Shown in pieces: positions 17,829 through 26,145 of a stretch of 41,473 nt of DNA. This DNA is from CAZBYL01 sp964496275. Its GTDB lineage: Bacteria > Synergistota > Synergistia > Synergistales > Synergistaceae. The stretch lies in contig CAZBYL010000018.1 of the NCBI GenBank assembly GCA_964496275.1, forward strand, positions 1 through 41,473, read 5' to 3'. A program made the position numbers and the translations under genes. Every line of letters starts with the position of its first letter. Positions within the stretch are counted from its first letter, which is position 1. The notes below the pieces were generated by a model that saw nothing but the letters and a program-made list of their open reading frames with translations, did no database searches and was not told the origin of the DNA.

Positions 17829-18173
17829 GAGAGCATTCGATAAGCCGGGTTTTGTAAGGATATAATATCCCTCTGACCATTTATCTAATTCCGACCTTGC
17901 AATCGGAAATGAGCGGTCGTACCCGGGAGTCGGCGGGCAGCCTCACCCTCCCCTATTCGACCTTGCTCCGGATGGGGTTTGCCGGCCACAAGGGTCACCC
18001 CTTGCGCGGTGGGCTCTTACCCCACCTTTTCACCCTTACCCGAAAAACGGGCGGTCTGCTTCTCTGTGGCACTTTCCCTGAGTTCGCACTCGCAGGAATT
18101 TCTCCTGCATCCTGCCCTGCGGAGCCCGGACTTTCCTCCGATGAAACACCGGCGGCCAGACTGAATACTCACA
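17829..18173 (-). ncRNA. rnpB: RNase P RNA, bacterial type A
   Basis: The catalytic RNA that matures tRNA 5' ends. On the minus strand the 5' part has the signature GGAGGAAAGTCCGGGCTCC (around 18121-18140), and the 3' end has the ACAAAACCCGGCTTATCGAA block (around 17836-17855). The ends pair as helix P1: GAGTATTC (18163-18170) with GAATGCTC (17831-17838), eight pairs including one G-U. The length is about 345 nt. Exact ends are inferred from P1 and the promoter. Open frames across it on both strands are not genes. Confidence 0.95.
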
Positions 18174-18180
18174 AGGGAAG

Positions 18181-18209
18181 ATTATAACAGATAAAAAAGA
18201 AATACAAAA
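18181..18209 (-). promoter_or_regulatory. rnpB promoter
   Basis: An extended -10 TGTTATAAT (TATAAT at 18181-18186) lies about 10 nt before the P1 helix of rnpB. The -35 at 17-nt spacing is poor (TTTTGT, 18204-18209), which fits an extended -10 promoter. Predicted start of transcription is near 18173. Confidence 0.75.
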
Positions 18210-18284
18210 CACAATAAGGGGCGGAATACACGTAAAATTCACGCATCCACCCCCGTTCGGCACTTAGTGATAAATCAAATTACC

Positions 18285-20840
18285 TTATTTTTTCTTACTG
18301 TAAGGCGTATCTTCCAGCGGAAGTTTTGTTCTGAACTTTCCGTCATAGTTATAGTACGCGAGCTGCGCTGCGGGCGCACCCGGAATAGCTGCTATCTCGC
18401 CGACTCCTTTTGCTCCCGCGGCAAAACCGCCCGAGGATTTTTCTATTATCAGAGTCTCGATTTCCGGCGCCATGTTAGATTTGAACAGTCCGAGAGTGCC
18501 GTACTTTGCCGTGGGAACGCAGCCGTTCAGGGGGAAATCCTCGGTCAGCGCATATCCCATCGTCATTATGACTCCGCCCTCTATCTGCCCTTCAACACTC
18601 TTCGGATTTATTGCCTTCCCCACATCATGCGCCGCGGTAACTTTTTTGAGTTTTCCCGCCTCATCAAGCTCAACAACCTGCGTCGCGTAACCGTACGCTA
18701 TGTGGCTCACAGGGTGCGGTTTGTCAGAACCCATTTTGTCCGTCACGCTCTCAAACTCTCCGAAAAATTCCATTCCTTCCAACTCAGCTAGAGTTTTTTC
18801 CTTCAGCGCTTCTTTCAGTTTGAGGGAGGCTCTGTGAGTCGCTTCACCGGTCAGAACAGTCTGCCGCGAGGCAGTCGTGTTTCCCGAGTCGGGGGTGAAG
18901 AATGTATCCGCAGGGTCGTGCACGACAAGTTCCGGGGCTATGCCCGTAACATCGCACAGCATTTGGATTACAACGGTTCCGAGCCCCTGTCCTATGCAGG
19001 CCGCGCTTGTTGCAATGTGAACACGCCCGCCGTTCACTCTGATAACGCACCTTCCGATATCGGGAACACCGACTCCGAGCCCTGCATTTTTCAGTGCGCA
19101 GGCAACACCGGCCTTCGGGTTTTTATCGCATATATCCTTCACCGCAGTCAGAGTTTCAACAATTGCCGTGGTATCATCGGAGATCTGTCCGTTCGGCATT
19201 GTGTCTCCCGGACGCAGCGCGTTTTTGTAGCGAATTTCCCAAGGTGTAAGCCCTGCCATTTCGGCAAGCTGATTTATGTTGCATTCCGTGGCAAAGCAGC
19301 TCTGAGTGACTCCGAAACCGCGGAAAGCGCCGGCAGGCGGATTGTTGGTGTAGGCTGCCGTACCGCTGATGTCAATAATCTGATAATTGTAGGGCCCTGC
19401 GGCGTGAGTGCAGGCTCTTTGAAGAACCGGACCTCCGAGCGACGCATAGGCTCCTGTGTCTGAAATTATGACTGCCTTCATTGCCGTGAGTTTCCCGTTC
19501 TCGTTACACGCTGTTGTCATGTCTATTTCCATAGCATGTCGCTTCGTACTGACGATAATACTTTCCTGCCGTGAAAGAGTAACCTTTACGGGGCGTTTTA
19601 CAGCCATAGCCAATATGGCGGCATGGTGCTGAACGGTCTGGTCTTCTTTGCCGCCGAAGCCGCCTCCGACAATTTTTGCCGTGATGTGAACCTTGTCACG
19701 CGAAAGCCCCGTCGCCTCGGCTACCTCTCCCTGAGTCTGATAAACTCCTTGGTCGCCGCAATATACGCGAAGAACGCCGCCCTCCATAAAAGCTACTGCG
19801 GATTCAGGCTCCAAGTAGGCGTGTTCCGTGAAGGGAAGGCTGTAATGGTTTGTAACGGAGTATTTTGACTTAGCAATGGCGCTATCCGCATCTCCGCGCA
19901 CAAGAGAGATACGCGACATGACGTTTCCGTCCTCATGAACAAGAGGCGCACCTTCAGCAAGAGCCTCGGCGGGAGAGGTCACGGGGGGAAGAACTTCATA
20001 CTCCACGCGAACGAGTTTCTTCGCCTCTTCCAGCACGGAGGGAGTTTCGGCCGCAACCAGAGCAACGGCATCACCCAAATAGTGGGTGCACTTACCTACC
20101 GGTATCAGCACGTCAAAATCCTTTTTGAGGTGTCCGACTTTCTGTTTTCCCGGCAGGTCGTCCGCAGTAAGGACGGCAAGCACTCCGGGCAATTTTTTTG
20201 CATCGCCGGTATGTATCGCTTTTACGATAGCGCGTGGGTGCTCGGTGCGCACGGCAGAGCCGTATGCCATATTTTCCATCATGATATCGGCGGTGTACTG
20301 AGCTATTCCCAACACCTTGGGCGCGGCATCCGCACGGTGCATACTCTCCCCTACACAGCCAGTGAAGTGTTCAGCGCCTATTTCCAGGTTCTCACGGAAT
20401 ATTTTTGCGGCAAGCAAAATGGCCTCTTCTATTTTTTTGTATCCTGTACAGCGGCAAATATTATTTTTTATCGCGTCCTTGACCTGTTCCTTCGTCGGGT
20501 TGATCTCTTTGTCTATAAGAGCCTTTGCAGAGATGACCATACCGGGAATACAGAAGCCGCACTGAACTGCTCCCGCTTCCATAAAAGCGAAGGAATAGAC
20601 CTCCTTCTCCCTTTCGCTGAGCCCTTCCACAGTGACGATGCTTTTGCCTTCAAGGTTCTTTATCTGCTGAACGCAGGCTTTGACGGCGCGCCCGTCTATC
20701 AGCACCGTACAAGTGCCGCATGCGCCCTCGCCGCAGCCGTTCTTTACAGATGTAAGGCGCAAATCATCACGCAGAAAAGCCATCAGCTTGCGATTTTCGG
20801 TTGATATCACCCTTTGTCCGTTTACGGTCAATTCAAACAT
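18285..20840 (-). CDS. xdhD: Selenium-type molybdenum hydroxylase (xanthine dehydrogenase XdhD-like), fused Fe-S and Mo subunits
   Basis: 851-residue protein of the xanthine oxidase family. The N-terminal 150 residues carry two [2Fe-2S] clusters: plant-type CGEGACGTC with a later Cys (residues about 36-56), then CGFCIPGM and CRCTGY. The rest is the molybdopterin-binding part: GGGFGGKED, GAFRGFGVTQ, GQGLGTVVIQ, and the C-terminal GAKGVGEIAAIPGAPAA containing the catalytic-type Glu. There is no FAD domain, as in E. coli XdhD and the Se-dependent XDH group. Neighbouring yqeB supports a Se-dependent Mo centre, though selenium itself cannot be read from sequence. The ATG at 20840 has GGGGAGG 7 nt upstream and lies 4 nt after ygfK, so the pair is one operon and YgfK probably handles its electrons. 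Confidence 0.88.
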   Translation of the reverse strand: MFELTVNGQRVISTENRKLMAFLRDDLRLTSVKNGCGEGACGTCTVLIDGRAVKACVQQIKNLEGKSIVTVEGLSEREKEVYSFAFMEAGAVQCGFCIPGMVISAKALIDKEINPTKEQVKDAIKNNICRCTGYKKIEEAILLAAKIFRENLEIGAEHFTGCVGESMHRADAAPKVLGIAQYTADIMMENMAYGSAVRTEHPRAIVKAIHTGDAKKLPGVLAVLTADDLPGKQKVGHLKKDFDVLIPVGKCTHYLGDAVALVAAETPSVLEEAKKLVRVEYEVLPPVTSPAEALAEGAPLVHEDGNVMSRISLVRGDADSAIAKSKYSVTNHYSLPFTEHAYLEPESAVAFMEGGVLRVYCGDQGVYQTQGEVAEATGLSRDKVHITAKIVGGGFGGKEDQTVQHHAAILAMAVKRPVKVTLSRQESIIVSTKRHAMEIDMTTACNENGKLTAMKAVIISDTGAYASLGGPVLQRACTHAAGPYNYQIIDISGTAAYTNNPPAGAFRGFGVTQSCFATECNINQLAEMAGLTPWEIRYKNALRPGDTMPNGQISDDTTAIVETLTAVKDICDKNPKAGVACALKNAGLGVGVPDIGRCVIRVNGGRVHIATSAACIGQGLGTVVIQMLCDVTGIAPELVVHDPADTFFTPDSGNTTASRQTVLTGEATHRASLKLKEALKEKTLAELEGMEFFGEFESVTDKMGSDKPHPVSHIAYGYATQVVELDEAGKLKKVTAAHDVGKAINPKSVEGQIEGGVIMTMGYALTEDFPLNGCVPTAKYGTLGLFKSNMAPEIETLIIEKSSGGFAAGAKGVGEIAAIPGAPAAQLAYYNYDGKFRTKLPLEDTPYSKKK

Positions 20841-20844
20841 CGCG

Positions 20845-23823
20845 CTACCTCCCCGCAAGAAGCTGTTCCGACACTGCTTTTATGAGAGCGGCAATCTCGC
20901 TCGGAAGTTTTGAGCACTCCTCCGTATCATCAAGAACTTCCCCGCTGAGACGAACTCTGAAACCTCCGTCCGGCAGCGCATAGAACCCGCTGTTCTCACT
21001 GTCGAGGAAATCTTTTTCGTTCGCGAACAGTGTGAATTTATCTTTATAGGGCGAACTGCTCCACGGGCAGAATGTCGTGCAGTTGCCGCACTCGTTGCAC
21101 ATCATATCAACGTGAACAATCTGATGGCCGAAGTTCGGCACGTTTACGGCAACATTGGCTCTGTTCGGGCAGACGTCCACACAGTTTTCGCATACTGCGG
21201 AACAATCAAGACAGCGATCTGCTTCGCAGCCCGAGTCATCGGCAAAGCAGAGCACTCCTTTTTTGACAAGAGCTTTATCTCTTCCGTCCGCTTTCTTAAC
21301 TGCGGAAGCGTAGGGCTCCAACCCCTCGGAACGGGCTATGTCGTCTGCTGCGGTTCTTGCGTCCGCAATCGCTTCCACAACCGTAGACGGACCGCGTCTT
21401 GCGTCTCCCGCAACGTACACGCCTTCGACATTGGTAAGTAGGTTGTCGGCAACGGAAACTTTCCCGCCGTTTACCGAGATTCCGTTTTCGGCAAAAAGCT
21501 CACACTCCACACCCTCGCCGACGGCAGTGATGACTGTATCGGCAGGTATGTCAATAACTTCGTCCGTCACTACCGGCGAACGGCGGCCGGATGCGTCGGG
21601 CTCTCCGAGAACGACTTTGGCGCAGCGCAGAATCCCATTCTCGTGCGAGATCGGAGCAAGCAGCTCCATAAAGACTACTCCGTCCTGAATGGCAAGTTCA
21701 AGCTCTTCCGCATCGGCAGGCATAAACTGCTTTGTCCTGCGATATACGAGATTTACATTCTTAACAGAATGTATGCGTTTTGCGGCGCGGGCTGCGTCCA
21801 TTGCGGTATTGCCGCCGCCTATTACGACAACATTCTCACCTATACACATATCCGAACCTGATTTTTTAAATTCTGTAAGGAAGTCGAACACATCAGTACC
21901 GCAGCCCTTTTCAAGTTTCAGGCTGCCATGCTTCCACGCTCCGTTGGCAAAGACCACATATTTATATCCCTGTTTTTTAAGATCTGCGGCGGAAGTCTGC
22001 TTTGAGTTCATTACAAACTCCGCTCCCATAGCGCGGATTATCTCCACATCAGCGTCTATTGCCTCTGCGGCGATTCTGAAATCCGGAATTATCTTGCGCA
22101 CGACACCGCCCAATTTGTCTCCGCTGTCAAAAACAGTTGCCTTTATCCCGTTTCTGCACAGGAAATACGCAGCGGCAAGCCCTGCGGGGCCGCCTCCTAT
22201 TATAGCGGCGGTTGCGTCGGATTTCGGGCATACAGCTTTGATGTCCGAAATAACTTTCTCTATACCCTTCTCGGCTGATTCCAGCTTTACCGAGCGTATC
22301 TTTACGGACTCTTCGTAGAAATTTCTCGTACACTTGGTCATACAGCGGTGGCTGCAAATCGTTCCCGTAATGAAGGGAAGCGGGTTCTTATCCAATATTA
22401 CTGACAACGCCTCATCGTAACGGCCTTCACCGGCAAGCGCGACATACTCGGGCACGTCCTGATTGATAGGACAGCCCTCACTGCACGGAGCGATGAAGCA
22501 ATCCGTAAGAGGAACAGGCTTGTCTATTTTACGCGAAGCGGCCGGTTTGACAGGCTTTCTGTACCACTCGTTTTTCTTACTCTCTTCTGCGATCTTGGTT
22601 ACTGCGGCAACGTCCACGGACTCAAAATTTTTATGTCCGCACGCATCAAGTATTTCCGCCATCTGTTTGAGTCTGCCGTATCCGCCCGGTTTAAGCAGAG
22701 TCGTGGCAAGAGTGATCGGCCATATACCGGCATTATACAGAGACGCCATATTCGCAAAGTCAGCTCCTCCGGACCACGAGATACGAAGCTTGCCGCCAAA
22801 GTCAGAGGAAATGCGCCTTGCAACTTCGGCAGTCAGGGGGAAGAGAGAGCGTCCCGACATGTACATTTCGTCTCCCGCCATAAAGTCCTTGGGGTTGTCC
22901 ACCGGGAAAGTATTTGTAAGTTTCACTCCGAAGGAGAGCCCGTCTTTGTCCGCGAGAGCCTGTAAACGTTTCAGCATCGGAACAGCATCGGAATACTGCA
23001 AATCTTCTTTGAAATGGTGGTCGTCAAAAGCTATGTAGCCGAATCCCATTTCGTCAACGGTTCTGCGTGCGAAGTCATAGCCGAGAAGCGTCGGATTGCA
23101 CTTTATAAAGGTGTTAAAACCCTTTGTATCAAGCAGGTACGTCGCTATACGCTCTATCTCCTGCGGCGGACAGCCGTGAAGAGTGGAAAGCGTGATGGAG
23201 CCGCACACTTTGGAAGATACCGCGCTTACATAGTCCGAATCGACATTTTTAAACATGGAGAGGTTTGATTTCGTCCAGGACACGCACTCTTTCCACACCG
23301 CAGTTTCGGAAGCATCGCGCAGCCCTTCTATGAACGAATCTATTTTAGGTGTTTTTATTCCGTCAAGGTCATATCCGACGCTCATGTTGAACATAAACCC
23401 GTCGGCAGCTCCGAGGGAAAATTCTTTTGATATGAGTTTTATGGCAAACCATGCCTTGATGTACTCTTCCATTGCTTCGGGAACGCGCAGCTCTGTTGAC
23501 CACTCTACGTTGTAGCACTCGTCCCTTGCATCGATACATGGTTTTGAAACAGGAAGGTCTTCTCCGTCAAGGATCTGAACAGTCTTAAGCTCAAAAAAAC
23601 GAGCGCCTGCAAAATATGCGGCTATAATGTTTTGCGCAAGCTGAGTATGCGGACCTGCGGCAGGCCCGAACGGTGTCTCCAGCTTCTCGCCGAGGAAGGG
23701 CATAGTACCTCCCTTATGATGGTAAGGATGTCTTACTCCAAATACACTGCCAAATTTTTCTTTCTCAGAAAGTACCCACTTCATTATCTCGCCAAAAGCT
23801 ATCGGTGTCATACGGTCACTCAT
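20845..23823 (-). CDS. ygfK: YgfK-type multidomain Fe-S/flavin oxidoreductase of purine catabolism
   Basis: 992 residues in four parts. Residues about 1-420 are a dihydroorotate-dehydrogenase-like barrel (ETPFGPAAGPHTQLAQN, FFELKTVQI, LHGCPP, FIKCNPTLLGYDFA). Residues about 450-535 are an Fe-S region (CSEGCPINQDVPEYVAL, CSHRCMTKC). Residues about 545-850 are a GltD-like FAD/NAD(P)H module (AAIIGGGPAGLAAAYFL, VVIGGGNTAMDAARAA, GVYVAGDARRGPSTVVEAI). The C-terminus has a two-cluster ferredoxin (CLDCSAVCENCVDVCP and CNECGNCTTFCPW). This matches the protein annotated as putative selenate reductase subunit YgfK, now tied to uric acid and purine breakdown in gut anaerobes. Which ring is reduced is not readable here. 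The ATG has GAGGAGG 8 nt upstream. It is first in the leftward operon. Confidence 0.88.
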   Translation of the reverse strand: MSDRMTPIAFGEIMKWVLSEKEKFGSVFGVRHPYHHKGGTMPFLGEKLETPFGPAAGPHTQLAQNIIAAYFAGARFFELKTVQILDGEDLPVSKPCIDARDECYNVEWSTELRVPEAMEEYIKAWFAIKLISKEFSLGAADGFMFNMSVGYDLDGIKTPKIDSFIEGLRDASETAVWKECVSWTKSNLSMFKNVDSDYVSAVSSKVCGSITLSTLHGCPPQEIERIATYLLDTKGFNTFIKCNPTLLGYDFARRTVDEMGFGYIAFDDHHFKEDLQYSDAVPMLKRLQALADKDGLSFGVKLTNTFPVDNPKDFMAGDEMYMSGRSLFPLTAEVARRISSDFGGKLRISWSGGADFANMASLYNAGIWPITLATTLLKPGGYGRLKQMAEILDACGHKNFESVDVAAVTKIAEESKKNEWYRKPVKPAASRKIDKPVPLTDCFIAPCSEGCPINQDVPEYVALAGEGRYDEALSVILDKNPLPFITGTICSHRCMTKCTRNFYEESVKIRSVKLESAEKGIEKVISDIKAVCPKSDATAAIIGGGPAGLAAAYFLCRNGIKATVFDSGDKLGGVVRKIIPDFRIAAEAIDADVEIIRAMGAEFVMNSKQTSAADLKKQGYKYVVFANGAWKHGSLKLEKGCGTDVFDFLTEFKKSGSDMCIGENVVVIGGGNTAMDAARAAKRIHSVKNVNLVYRRTKQFMPADAEELELAIQDGVVFMELLAPISHENGILRCAKVVLGEPDASGRRSPVVTDEVIDIPADTVITAVGEGVECELFAENGISVNGGKVSVADNLLTNVEGVYVAGDARRGPSTVVEAIADARTAADDIARSEGLEPYASAVKKADGRDKALVKKGVLCFADDSGCEADRCLDCSAVCENCVDVCPNRANVAVNVPNFGHQIVHVDMMCNECGNCTTFCPWSSSPYKDKFTLFANEKDFLDSENSGFYALPDGGFRVRLSGEVLDDTEECSKLPSEIAALIKAVSEQLLAGR

Positions 23824-24028
23824 CTCACAGGCCTCCTCAATTGTTGTTGCCCAAACAGATAAATATCAACTGCATCAGGATAGAAACGGCCGCAGAAAAC
23901 ATAATCTTTGGACATATATTTCAAATAGGCATTTTGCGATATGATTTTTTGCAATTTTCTGATATTTAAATTATAGCAGATTTTACTGTTTTCCTTACAT
24001 TTCTCTAACATATCTACGTATGCCCGGT
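23824..24028 (-). other. Long AT-rich leader of the ygfK-xdhD transcript
   Basis: About 200 nt separate the proposed leftward transcription start (near 24028) from the ygfK ATG. I see no match to the known purine or molybdenum-cofactor riboswitch cores. A second -10-like element, extended TGCTATAAT (TATAAT at 23970-23975), suggests an alternative nearer start. An 80-codon open frame here is probably not a gene. Confidence 0.4.
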
Positions 24029-24034
24029 ACGACG

Positions 24035-24062
24035 ATTCTAGCACAACAAAAATGAAAAGCAA
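24035..24062 (-). promoter_or_regulatory. Leftward promoter for ygfK-xdhD
   Basis: -35 TTGCTT (24057-24062), 16-nt spacer, -10 TAGAAT (24035-24040), read on the minus strand. The sequence TTGTGCTA before the -10 is shared with the opposing rightward promoter. An operator-like palindrome lies 8 bp upstream of the -35. Confidence 0.55.
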
Positions 24063-24070
24063 TAGTTTTT

Positions 24071-24085
24071 CTAAATTTTTTTTAG
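24071..24085. promoter_or_regulatory. Operator-like palindrome 1 (CTAAA-N5-TTTAG)
   Basis: The 15-mer CTAAATTTTTTTTAG is a palindrome of five-base arms, extended to TTCTAAA...TTTAGAA with flanks. It sits between the two divergent promoters, just upstream of both -35 boxes. A matching site lies at 24158. Its likely ligand is the adjacent YheO/DauR-type regulator (inference). AT-richness makes chance palindromes more likely, so confidence is moderate. Confidence 0.5.
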
Positions 24086-24113
24086 AACTTATAAAAATTT
24101 TTTTGATTACCTA

Positions 24114-24141
24114 TTGACGGCAGAAATTATTGTGCTATATT
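24114..24141 (+). promoter_or_regulatory. Rightward promoter of the regulator-ygeX operon
   Basis: -35 TTGACG (24114-24119), 16-nt spacer, -10 TATATT (24136-24141); predicted transcription start near 24148. Operator-like palindromes lie on both sides. Confidence 0.65.
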
Positions 24142-24157
24142 CAGCATATCACGATAC

Positions 24158-24172
24158 CTAAAAATTTTTTAG
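24158..24172. promoter_or_regulatory. Operator-like palindrome 2 (CTAAA-N5-TTTAG)
   Basis: CTAAAAATTTTTTAG repeats the pattern of the site at 24071, 87 bp away centre to centre, close to eight helical turns. It lies about 10 nt after the predicted start of the rightward transcript, a position that fits repression of the regulator's own operon, possibly by looping with site 1. Confidence 0.5.
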
Positions 24173-24211
24173 ATTTTCATTTTTTTACATGATTAGAGAT
24201 GATTTGGGACA

Positions 24212-24850
24212 ATGCAGAATCAAATTTCGATCGACTTCATCAAGCGTTTGGCAAAGGGTATTGCGGTGCAGTTCGGAGAGGATTGCGAGATAGTTATACA
24301 TGATCTCTCAGCCACCGAGAAAGAGAGCACCATCATCGCAATAGAGAACGGGCATGTAACACACAGGGAACTTGGCGGAGGACCTTCTCACATTGTTCTG
24401 GAGGCTCTCAGCAAGAGCAAAGACGACCTGAACGACCAGCTTGACTACTTCACAAAAACATCGGACGGACGTCTTATCAAATCAAGCTCTATATATATTC
24501 GGGACGAAAAAGGAGAGATTACAGGGATATTCTGCATAAACTACGACATAACACGTTTAAGCATGGCGGAGAGCACTATCAGATCTTTTCTTCATGCGGA
24601 TGTTCCTTCAGCGGAACCGGAGAGGATTCCTCAGAACGTGAATGAGCTTCTGGATGAGCTCATCGACGGAGCTGTAAGAGACGTGGGAAAACCTGTGGCA
24701 ATGATGAAAAAAGCAGACAAGATAAAAGCCGTTCAGTACCTCAAGAGAAACGGCGCGTTCCAGATACTCAAATCGGGCGACAGGGTGTGCAAGTTATTCA
24801 AAATATCAAAGTTTACTCTCTACAACTACATCGATTCTTCTGAGAAATAA
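24212..24850 (+). CDS. YheO/DauR-type transcriptional regulator (PAS-like sensor plus HTH)
   Basis: 212 residues. Residues about 10-120 resemble the YheO-type PAS domain (FGEDCEIVIHDLS, then SSSIYIRDEKGEITGIFCINYDIT). Residues about 140-210 are the DauR/YheO-like helix-turn-helix (KADKIKAVQYLKRNGAFQIL, then KLFKISKFTLYNYI). DauR represses D-arginine use in Pseudomonas, and other members control amino-acid or redox genes. Here it leads the purine operon, 22 nt before ygeX, so it is the probable local regulator, with the paired CTAAA-N5-TTTAG sites as candidate targets. The ATG has only a weak ribosome site (GGGA close to the start), which fits low expression. The ligand is unknown. Confidence 0.85.
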   Translation: MQNQISIDFIKRLAKGIAVQFGEDCEIVIHDLSATEKESTIIAIENGHVTHRELGGGPSHIVLEALSKSKDDLNDQLDYFTKTSDGRLIKSSSIYIRDEKGEITGIFCINYDITRLSMAESTIRSFLHADVPSAEPERIPQNVNELLDELIDGAVRDVGKPVAMMKKADKIKAVQYLKRNGAFQILKSGDRVCKLFKISKFTLYNYIDSSEK

Positions 24851-24872
24851 AAAACAAGAACGGAGGTTCGAC

Positions 24873-26087
24873 ATGAACGCTATCAAATGGGTAAAAAACA
24901 CAATGCCGAAAACAGAGGATAAAGAACTTGAGATAATGGCTCTTCCCAATGTCGAGGCAGCAAGAAAGTTTCACGCAAGTTTCCCGCAGTACAGCATAAC
25001 ACCCCTTGCTCACCTCAAGGAGCTTGCCGCGCTTCTCGGGCTAAAGGAAGTTTTTATAAAGGATGAGTCATACCGCTTCGGGCTCAACGCCTTCAAGGTA
25101 CTCGGAGGCTCCTTCGCTATGGGAAGACACATCGCAAAGGCCACGGGACGCAGCATATCCGAGCTCACATACGAAAAACTCACTTCACCTGAACTCAAAA
25201 AGGAACTCGGAGAAGTAACCTTCTTCAGCGCAACGGACGGTAACCACGGGCGCGGAGTTGCATGGTCGGCAAACAGACTCGGGCAGAAATCCGTCATCCT
25301 TATGCCCAAAGGTTCGGCGAAGATGCGCCTTGAGAACATACTTAAAGAGGGCGCGAAAGCGACTATAGAAGAACACAATTACGACGAGTGCGTCCGTATG
25401 GCGGCAAAACTTGCGAACGACACACCTGGCGGCATTATGGTTCAGGACACGGCGTGGCCGGGCTACGAGGAAATTCCCGCATGGATAATGCAGGGATACG
25501 GGACTATGGCAATGGAAGCCGATGAGCAGATGGAAGCTGAAGCTCTTAATCCGCCGACACACGTCATAGTACAGGCCGGAGTAGGTTCTCTTGCAGGCGC
25601 TGTAGTGGGTTATTTTGCAAACAAATATCCGAACAACCCGCCGATCTTCATCGTAGTAGAGGCCGACCAGGCCGATTGTCTCTACCGTTCCGCACTTGCC
25701 GGCGACGGCGCTCCTCACATTGTAGACGGAGACATGCAGACAATTATGGCAGGACTCGCATGCGGTGAACCCAATACCTCATCATGGGAGATTCTCAAGG
25801 ACAAAGTTTCCATCTTCGTCTCATGCCCGGACTGGGTTGCGGCGCGCGGCATGAGAATACTTGCGGCTCCGCTCAAGGGAGACACGCCCGTTGTCTCGGG
25901 AGAATCGGGAGCCGTTCCCGCAGGTCTTCTCGCAACGGTGATGATGGATGATGACATGTCCGAACTTCGCGCTGCGGCAGGGCTTAACGAGAATTCAAGA
26001 GTTCTTATGTTCTCAACAGAAGGAGACACAGACAAGGAAAATTATAAGCGCGTAGTTTGGGAAGGCGCTTGCGTAAAACCCCAATAA
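24873..26087 (+). CDS. ygeX: Diaminopropionate ammonia-lyase YgeX
   Basis: PLP enzyme of 404 residues converting 2,3-diaminopropionate to pyruvate and two ammonia. The PLP lysine is K75 in YRFGLNAFKVLGG. D122 (SATDGNHGRG) and D192 (VQDTAWPGYEE) correspond to the two catalytic aspartates known in the E. coli enzyme. The phosphate-binding glycine stretch is QAGVGSLAGAVVGYF. The ribosome site CGGAGG lies 7 nt before the ATG. In purine-degrading anaerobes it handles the two-nitrogen three-carbon core left after ring opening. Confidence 0.95.
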   Translation: MNAIKWVKNTMPKTEDKELEIMALPNVEAARKFHASFPQYSITPLAHLKELAALLGLKEVFIKDESYRFGLNAFKVLGGSFAMGRHIAKATGRSISELTYEKLTSPELKKELGEVTFFSATDGNHGRGVAWSANRLGQKSVILMPKGSAKMRLENILKEGAKATIEEHNYDECVRMAAKLANDTPGGIMVQDTAWPGYEEIPAWIMQGYGTMAMEADEQMEAEALNPPTHVIVQAGVGSLAGAVVGYFANKYPNNPPIFIVVEADQADCLYRSALAGDGAPHIVDGDMQTIMAGLACGEPNTSSWEILKDKVSIFVSCPDWVAARGMRILAAPLKGDTPVVSGESGAVPAGLLATVMMDDDMSELRAAAGLNENSRVLMFSTEGDTDKENYKRVVWEGACVKPQ

Positions 26088-26145
26088 ACATAATTGACAG
26101 TAACAAACAGCAGATAAAAAAATCACAGACTGGGAGGAAACAAAA

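Noticed and set aside
17897..18187. Open frames over 17897-18263 on both strands
   Set aside because: They lie across the RNase P RNA gene and show no protein features.
18285..20840. Selenocysteine in the Mo hydroxylase
   Set aside because: No in-frame TGA occurs. Selenium in this enzyme group is a labile cofactor ligand, not selenocysteine.
20845..23823. Annotation of YgfK as a true selenate reductase
   Set aside because: The name is historical. The domains and operon point to purine metabolism, and nothing in the sequence shows selenate reduction.
23820..24062. 80-codon open frame on the minus strand upstream of ygfK
   Set aside because: It spans the predicted promoter and long leader, overlaps the ygfK start, has no convincing ribosome site or domain, and is AT-driven.
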